A DNA stretch of 64,000 nt from G963665925 sp963678925 (GTDB lineage Bacteria > Bacillota > Clostridia > Peptostreptococcales > Acidaminobacteraceae): the NCBI GenBank assembly GCA_963678925.1, contig OY787533.1, positions 4,588,001-4,652,000 of the forward strand, written 5' to 3'. The notes beneath the pieces are model-generated. The model had not been told where the DNA came from, ran no database searches, and was given only the letters and a program-made list of their open reading frames with translations. Both the position numbers and the translations under genes were made by a program. This document shows positions 59,438-64,000 of this stretch, one piece after another; position 1 is the first letter of the stretch; every line of letters begins with the position of its first letter.

Positions 59438-60871
59438 TCAGCGCTTTTTTCCCTTTGGTGAAGCCAGGTGAAGGGCACCCATTTCCAGACCCAGTGCAGC
59501 CTCAAGTATTGACTCAGAAAGGGTCGGATGTGCATGAACCGTCGTCAGTATATCGTCAACCTTCATTTCGCCCGTAATGGCCAGTGCAATCTCATGAATC
59601 AAATCGGAAGCATGTGCGCCGAGAATCTGCGCACCCGCAATCTGACCTGATTCTAATGCAATGAGTTTTACAAGCCCTTCAGTCTTTTGCATTGTCATGG
59701 CTTTACCATTTGCGGTAAACGGGAATTTGCTTACCTTGACCGGTATGCCTTCTTCTTTGGCCTCATCTTCGGTCATACCAACACCTGCCAGTTCAGGCGA
59801 GATGAAAACGCAGCTTGGAATGATATCCATTTTCGAGAGTGTCTTGTCTCCCAATTTTATATCATGGGACTTGCCCATGCCAGCAATTGCGTCTACAACT
59901 TGAATGCCCTGATGCGATGCAGCATGCGCCAGCATATACCTGCCATTTACGTCTCCTATCGCATAGATATGCTTCTTACCCGTCCTAAAATGATCGTCTA
60001 CCTGAATTGCGCCTTTTTCCGTTTCAATGCCTGCCGCAGCTAAGTTTAAACCCGTAAACTCCGGTCTACGGCCCATGGCATTGAGAACCAGATCAGCGCA
60101 CAGCGCCTCTTCTCCCTTTTTTCCATCAATGATGACTTCAGCAGAAGATGCACCCTCCCTAATTTCCAAAACGTTTGTCTTTGTTCTTATTGAAACGCCT
60201 TTTTTCTTAAGATATGCAGACGCGCGTTTAACCATATCACTGTCAAAGCCTTTAAGAATGCGGCTTCTGACAATAACCTCAACCTTGCTGCCAAAGTCGG
60301 CAAATATACTTGCAAACTCCATCGCAACCACGCCGCCACCTAGAATAACCAGATTTTCAGGCAGGGCTTTGACATCGAGAAGCTCCTTGCTTGTAATCAC
60401 TTTCGGATGGTCAATACCCTTCATATCAGGTGTGAATACGCTTGAACCCGTTGCAATGATATAGGATTTACCTTCCAGCTCAAGCCTGTCACCGTCAGAC
60501 AGATCGATACGAATCACCTGCTCGTTCTCAAAAGAAGCCATGCCCTTATAAATATCAACACCGCCCGCTACAAGGAGCTGTTCCACACCAGAAGTCAGGT
60601 CTGTAACCGTCTTGTTTTTCTGAGCCTGAAGCTTTTCTACATCCAGGGATAAGGATTCTGTCAAAATACCGAAATCTTCGGCATGTTTCATTTCTGAAAA
60701 TAAGGTTCCACTTTTGTAAAAAGCCTTTGTTGGAATACAGCCATAATTGAGGCAGGTGCCCCCGATTTTATGTCCTTCCACCAAAGCAGTTTTCAAACCA
60801 TGCTGTATGGCTCTCAGAGCAGCTACATAGCCCCCTGGGCCTCCTCCTATAACGACGATATCATATGACAC
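59438..60871 (-). CDS. lpdA: Dihydrolipoyl dehydrogenase (glycine cleavage L protein)
   Basis: Flavoenzyme that reoxidises the lipoyl group of GcvH with NAD. It has 477 residues. The FAD-binding GGGPGGYVAALRA is at the N-terminus, the redox pair C40/C45 is in GGTCLNYGCIPTK, a second Rossmann motif (ILGGGVVAMEFASIF) follows, and the C-terminal HAHPTLSE carries the catalytic His. The start is a GTG overlapping the gcvPB stop as TAGTG, with AGGAG at good spacing; an ATG at 60890-60892 is a less likely alternative. It is the last gene of the glycine operon. Confidence 0.95.
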   Translation of the reverse strand: MSYDIVVIGGGPGGYVAALRAIQHGLKTALVEGHKIGGTCLNYGCIPTKAFYKSGTLFSEMKHAEDFGILTESLSLDVEKLQAQKNKTVTDLTSGVEQLLVAGGVDIYKGMASFENEQVIRIDLSDGDRLELEGKSYIIATGSSVFTPDMKGIDHPKVITSKELLDVKALPENLVILGGGVVAMEFASIFADFGSKVEVIVRSRILKGFDSDMVKRASAYLKKKGVSIRTKTNVLEIREGASSAEVIIDGKKGEEALCADLVLNAMGRRPEFTGLNLAAAGIETEKGAIQVDDHFRTGKKHIYAIGDVNGRYMLAHAASHQGIQVVDAIAGMGKSHDIKLGDKTLSKMDIIPSCVFISPELAGVGMTEDEAKEEGIPVKVSKFPFTANGKAMTMQKTEGLVKLIALESGQIAGAQILGAHASDLIHEIALAITGEMKVDDILTTVHAHPTLSESILEAALGLEMGALHLASPKGKKR

Positions 60872-62322
60872 TACGCTTCTCCTTTCCTCCATTTCAAGAC
60901 TGGTTTACGTGCTGCCAGCGTTTCGTCGACTCTTCCGATAATTGTGTTCACCGGAGCCGCTTTTAATGTTTCCGGCGATGTTCTGATTTCATCACGAATC
61001 TTGATCATTGCCTCTACAAAAGCGTCTATTGTTTCAAGACTCTCTGTCTCAGTAGGCTCTATCATAAGTGCAGAATCCACAATCAACGGGAAATAGATCG
61101 TTGGTGGATGATATCCGAAATCAAGAAGTCGTTTGGCAATATCAAGCGTTGTCACATGACTTAGCGGATCGCCTGTTCCGGCAAGAACAAACTCATGCTT
61201 GCATACTCTATCAATAGGCAGCTTATAATGTGATTTCAGGCGTGCCTGCATATAATTTGCATTGAGGACCGCCGTCTCACTTGCCGCTTTGATTCCATCA
61301 GCACCCATCGCCTTGATATATGCATAAGCGCGTACGGCAACACCAATGTTTCCGTAGTAGCTTTTCATCTTTCCAATGCTCTGCGGTCTATCATAGTCGA
61401 GCGCATAGGTTTCCTGCGCTGTCTTCACCACAACCGGTTTCGGAAGAAACGGCATCAGCTTTTCCTTCACGCCTACCGGACCGCTTCCTGGGCCACCACC
61501 ACCATGCGGCGTTGAGAATGTTTTATGCAAGTTCAGATGTACAACATCAAAGCCCATATCGCCAGGCCGCGCCTGTCCCATAATGGCATTCATGTTTGCT
61601 CCATCGTAATAGAGCAGTCCGCCCGCTTCATGAACAAGCTTAGCAATCTCTTCAATTTGAGTTTCAAAAAGACCCAGTGTGTTTGGATTCGTAAGCATAA
61701 GACCTGCAATTGTATCATCCAGCACCGCCTTAAGACTCTCAATATCCACTTCACCACGTTCATTGGACTTGACTTCAATGATATCAAGGCCAGCAACGCT
61801 CGCCGTTGCAGGGTTGGTTCCATGCGCAGAGTCCGGAACAATGATTTTTGTCCGGTTCATGTCACCGCGCGCTTCATGGTAGGCACGGATCATCATAATT
61901 CCAGCAAGTTCACCGTGTGCACCTGCCGCAGGCTGAAGCGAAACAGCATCCATACCTGTAATTTCAGTCAGAAGCTCACTGAGATCATACATAAGTTCAA
62001 GTGTTCCCTGAACCATTTCTACAGGCTGATATGGATGTAAATCTGCAAATGATCCCAGACTTGCCAGATCTTCATTGATTTTCGGATTGTACTTCATGGT
62101 ACACGAACCCAGAGGATAAAAACCTGAGTCGACGCCATAGTTCAATGTACTCAGCTCCGTATAGTGACGAACAACTTCTACTTCACTCACTTCCGGAAGC
62201 TCAGCGTCTTCGCCGCGAAGGTACTCAGCCGGAATATTCATTTCCGCAGGTCCCTCAAAGGCTTCGATCAAATGTCCTCTGCGACCTGTTGATGATCTTT
62301 CAAAGATTAATGGTCTATTCAT
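60871..62322 (-). CDS. gcvPB: Glycine decarboxylase subunit 2
   Basis: PLP-binding subunit of the two-part P protein, 483 residues. With GcvPA it decarboxylates glycine and loads the aminomethyl group onto lipoyl-GcvH. The Schiff-base lysine is in HLNLHKTFSTPHGGGGPG at about K267, and YPLGSCTMKYNP is near residue 70. Its ATG overlaps the gcvPA stop (ATGA). Confidence 0.96.
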   Translation of the reverse strand: MNRPLIFERSSTGRRGHLIEAFEGPAEMNIPAEYLRGEDAELPEVSEVEVVRHYTELSTLNYGVDSGFYPLGSCTMKYNPKINEDLASLGSFADLHPYQPVEMVQGTLELMYDLSELLTEITGMDAVSLQPAAGAHGELAGIMMIRAYHEARGDMNRTKIIVPDSAHGTNPATASVAGLDIIEVKSNERGEVDIESLKAVLDDTIAGLMLTNPNTLGLFETQIEEIAKLVHEAGGLLYYDGANMNAIMGQARPGDMGFDVVHLNLHKTFSTPHGGGGPGSGPVGVKEKLMPFLPKPVVVKTAQETYALDYDRPQSIGKMKSYYGNIGVAVRAYAYIKAMGADGIKAASETAVLNANYMQARLKSHYKLPIDRVCKHEFVLAGTGDPLSHVTTLDIAKRLLDFGYHPPTIYFPLIVDSALMIEPTETESLETIDAFVEAMIKIRDEIRTSPETLKAAPVNTIIGRVDETLAARKPVLKWRKGEA

Positions 62323-63662
62323 CTCATTCCCTCCACAACTTGAACATAAGCATCTAATTCATCTTTGGTTCTTTTTTCTGTCACGCTTATGAGAATGTGA
62401 TTTTCGAGTTCTGGGCACACTGTACTTAAGTCATACCCACCAAGAATTCGGTTTTCTTTCAGTGCATCAAGCAGCTGTTGCGCGTTGCCTTTTGTCTTCA
62501 GCACAAACTCCTTGAAGAACGGTTTCGTGCTAAACGCTTCGAACTGACCTGTAGCAAGGAGGGCTTCGCGTAAATATACAGCACGCACATGCGACTCCTT
62601 GGCAACATCCTTCAATCCCTGCTTCCCAATTGTTGAAAGATACACAGTGACTGCCAGAGCATTGATCGCCTGGTTGGAGCATATGTTTGAAGACGCCTTT
62701 TCACGTCTGATATGCTGTTCTCTAGCCTGCAGTGTGAGCACGTATGCCTTGTTGCCGTGAACATCCAGTGTTTCACCGACAATTCTACCCGGCAATTTTC
62801 GCATGTGTTTTTTGCCAGCCGCCATAAATCCGATATGCGGACCGCCAAAGTTCATTGCATTGCCCAGACCCTGAGCATCACCTACTGTGATATCAATACC
62901 CATTTCGCCCGGTGTCTTGAGAATGCCAAGTGAAATCGGGTCAACAGATAGGATTGAAATGGCCTTGTTGGCCTTTGCGATTTGAGCAATCTTTTCAACA
63001 TCTTCTATATTTCCGAAAAAGTTAGGAGACTGTATGATTACAGCCGCACATTCTTTGGAAATCTCATTTTCTAGCTCGGCAACATCCGTCACGCCATCAG
63101 AAAGTGGAATGCGTTTAACTTCAACACCTCTGAACCGCATATAAGTTTTAATGACTTCAAATGTTTCAGGATGCACACCCTGCGATACGAAAATCAGATT
63201 GCTGTTTTTTCCTTCAGTCGCAATCATGGCTGCCTCAGCTGCTGCGGTAGCGCCGTCATACATGGATGCATTCGTTGCCTCCATACCAGTCAGCTCACAG
63301 ATCATAGACTGATATTCGAATATGCTCTGAAGCGTACCCTGGCTGATTTCTGGCTGATACGGCGTATATGCAGTATAGAATTCACTTCTACCTGTTATAT
63401 GTGCCACTGTTGAAGGAATATAATGATCATATGTACCTGCACCTAGAAAACTGGTATAGTCCGCTGCAGTTTCATTCTTTTTCCCAAGTCCCGTAATGCG
63501 GCGCCTTACAGCATATTCTGAAAGCGCACCCTCAAATTCAAGGGCCCTACCCAATCTCAGTTTTTCAGGAATATCGCTGAAAAGCGCGTCTGTGCTGGCA
63601 ACACCAACCGTGTCCAGCATTTTTTGCTTTTCTTTATCAGTAATTGGAATATACGGATACAT
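62319..63662 (-). CDS. gcvPA: Glycine decarboxylase subunit 1
   Basis: The second half of the two-part P protein, 447 residues. MYPYIPITDKEKQKMLDTVG, FLGAGTYDHYIPS and YTPYQPEISQGTLQ are the family blocks. GAGGAGG is spaced for the ATG at 63662; the open frame extends 57 bases upstream into gcvH. It follows the gcvH stop by 1 base. Confidence 0.96.
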   Translation of the reverse strand: MYPYIPITDKEKQKMLDTVGVASTDALFSDIPEKLRLGRALEFEGALSEYAVRRRITGLGKKNETAADYTSFLGAGTYDHYIPSTVAHITGRSEFYTAYTPYQPEISQGTLQSIFEYQSMICELTGMEATNASMYDGATAAAEAAMIATEGKNSNLIFVSQGVHPETFEVIKTYMRFRGVEVKRIPLSDGVTDVAELENEISKECAAVIIQSPNFFGNIEDVEKIAQIAKANKAISILSVDPISLGILKTPGEMGIDITVGDAQGLGNAMNFGGPHIGFMAAGKKHMRKLPGRIVGETLDVHGNKAYVLTLQAREQHIRREKASSNICSNQAINALAVTVYLSTIGKQGLKDVAKESHVRAVYLREALLATGQFEAFSTKPFFKEFVLKTKGNAQQLLDALKENRILGGYDLSTVCPELENHILISVTEKRTKDELDAYVQVVEGMR

Positions 63663-63663
63663 C

Positions 63664-64000
63664 TTATGCCTCCTCAGATGTAAAGTCCTCATATTTAGCA
63701 GCGTCCATAAGTGCCTCAACTTCTTCAGGATTACTCATTTCAATTTCCACAATCCAGCTTCCATATGGATCGCTGTTGATCACGCCGTAGTCATCTTCCA
63801 AATCTTCGTTTACAGCAAGAACCTTGCCGCTCACTGGAGTGAATGAATCTGATGCAGCCTTAACCGATTCGATGACACCAAAGCTGTCGCCAGCTTCAAG
63901 TTCATCATCTTCCTCAGGAAGCTCAACATAAACAATATCTCCCATAGCATGCTGCGCGTAATCAGTAACACCGATTTTTGCCTTATTACCTTCTACCTTA
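63664..64000 (-). CDS. gcvH: Glycine cleavage system H protein, 5' end outside window
   Basis: 112 residues of a protein of about 125; the start is beyond the right edge. The frame stays open to position 64000 and reads GNKAKIGVTDYAQHAMGDIV, so the ATG at 63945 is internal. The lipoylated lysine is in GVIESVKAASD. GcvH carries the aminomethyl intermediate between the P, T and L proteins. gcvT may lie upstream, outside the window. Confidence 0.96.
   Translation of the reverse strand, partial: KVEGNKAKIGVTDYAQHAMGDIVYVELPEEDDELEAGDSFGVIESVKAASDSFTPVSGKVLAVNEDLEDDYGVINSDPYGSWIVEIEMSNPEEVEALMDAAKYEDFTSEEA

Overview
The window comes from a low-to-mid G+C Gram-positive anaerobe. I read it as an amino-acid-fermenting member of the Clostridia, comparable to Fusibacter or Acidaminobacter. 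The reasons are a complete oxidative ornithine-degradation operon (ord-ortA-ortB-oraS-oraE-glmL/mutL-like-orr), a formimidoyl-glutamate-type histidine operon (hutH-hutU-ftcD), the clostridial two-subunit glycine decarboxylase (gcvPA/gcvPB) with lipoamide dehydrogenase and GcvH, SpoVS-like proteins, strong GGAGG ribosome-binding sites, and SAM-I and BglG/LicT-type leader RNAs. Nearly all genes lie on the minus strand. I saw no rRNA, tRNA or CRISPR array.

Layout, left to right. 1-6.5 kb: a HAD-phosphatase fragment, ptsI and ptsH, a 6-phospho-beta-glucosidase, a beta-glucoside PTS permease (IIBCA) and its LicT-type antiterminator; two RAT/terminator leaders control the last two. 6.7-12.4 kb: a methionine-supply operon (DUF39 homocysteine-forming protein, NIL-domain ferredoxin, UPF0280/COG2122 protein, metF). 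It sits behind two nearly identical SAM-I riboswitches that are separated by an IS150-type IS3-family insertion sequence. 12.4-14.9 kb: a tail-anchored coiled-coil protein with five 21-residue repeats, a 25-residue membrane peptide and a TtcA-like tRNA-thiolation ATPase. 15.0-24.2 kb: the ornithine operon, preceded by a near-perfect sigma-54 promoter and two pairs of 16-bp palindromes.

24.3-39.4 kb is a signalling region: a CheW-like protein, a 1,633-residue Ser/Thr-kinase/AAA/GAF/GGDEF protein, a PAS/sigma-54 activator, a TPR-GGDEF protein, a DUF523-DUF1722 protein, a nitroreductase, an HD-GYP phosphodiesterase and a 1,001-residue SARP/AAA/TPR regulator. The palindrome found upstream of ord recurs at the start of the sigma-54 activator gene. 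This links that activator to ornithine catabolism and suggests autoregulation. 39.7-44.3 kb: the histidine operon.

44.5-54.6 kb is a divergent Tad/type IVb-pilus-like operon: SAF protein, TadZ, TadA, TadB, TadC, two tiny and two small membrane-anchored proteins, a prepilin peptidase, a Ser/Thr kinase and two unknown membrane proteins. I found no recognisable Flp pilin and no outer-membrane secretin. 54.8-59.0 kb: a GrpB-family protein, an orphan protein whose ribosome-binding site lies in a hairpin, purB, a cysteine hydrolase and two tandem SpoVS-like genes. 59.4-64.0 kb: lpdA-gcvPB-gcvPA-gcvH, with gcvH running off the right edge.

Together the genes describe a cell that lives on ornithine, histidine and glycine, takes up beta-glucosides when available, and invests in c-di-GMP and protein-kinase signalling. 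All assignments come from reading the sequence; no database search was run.
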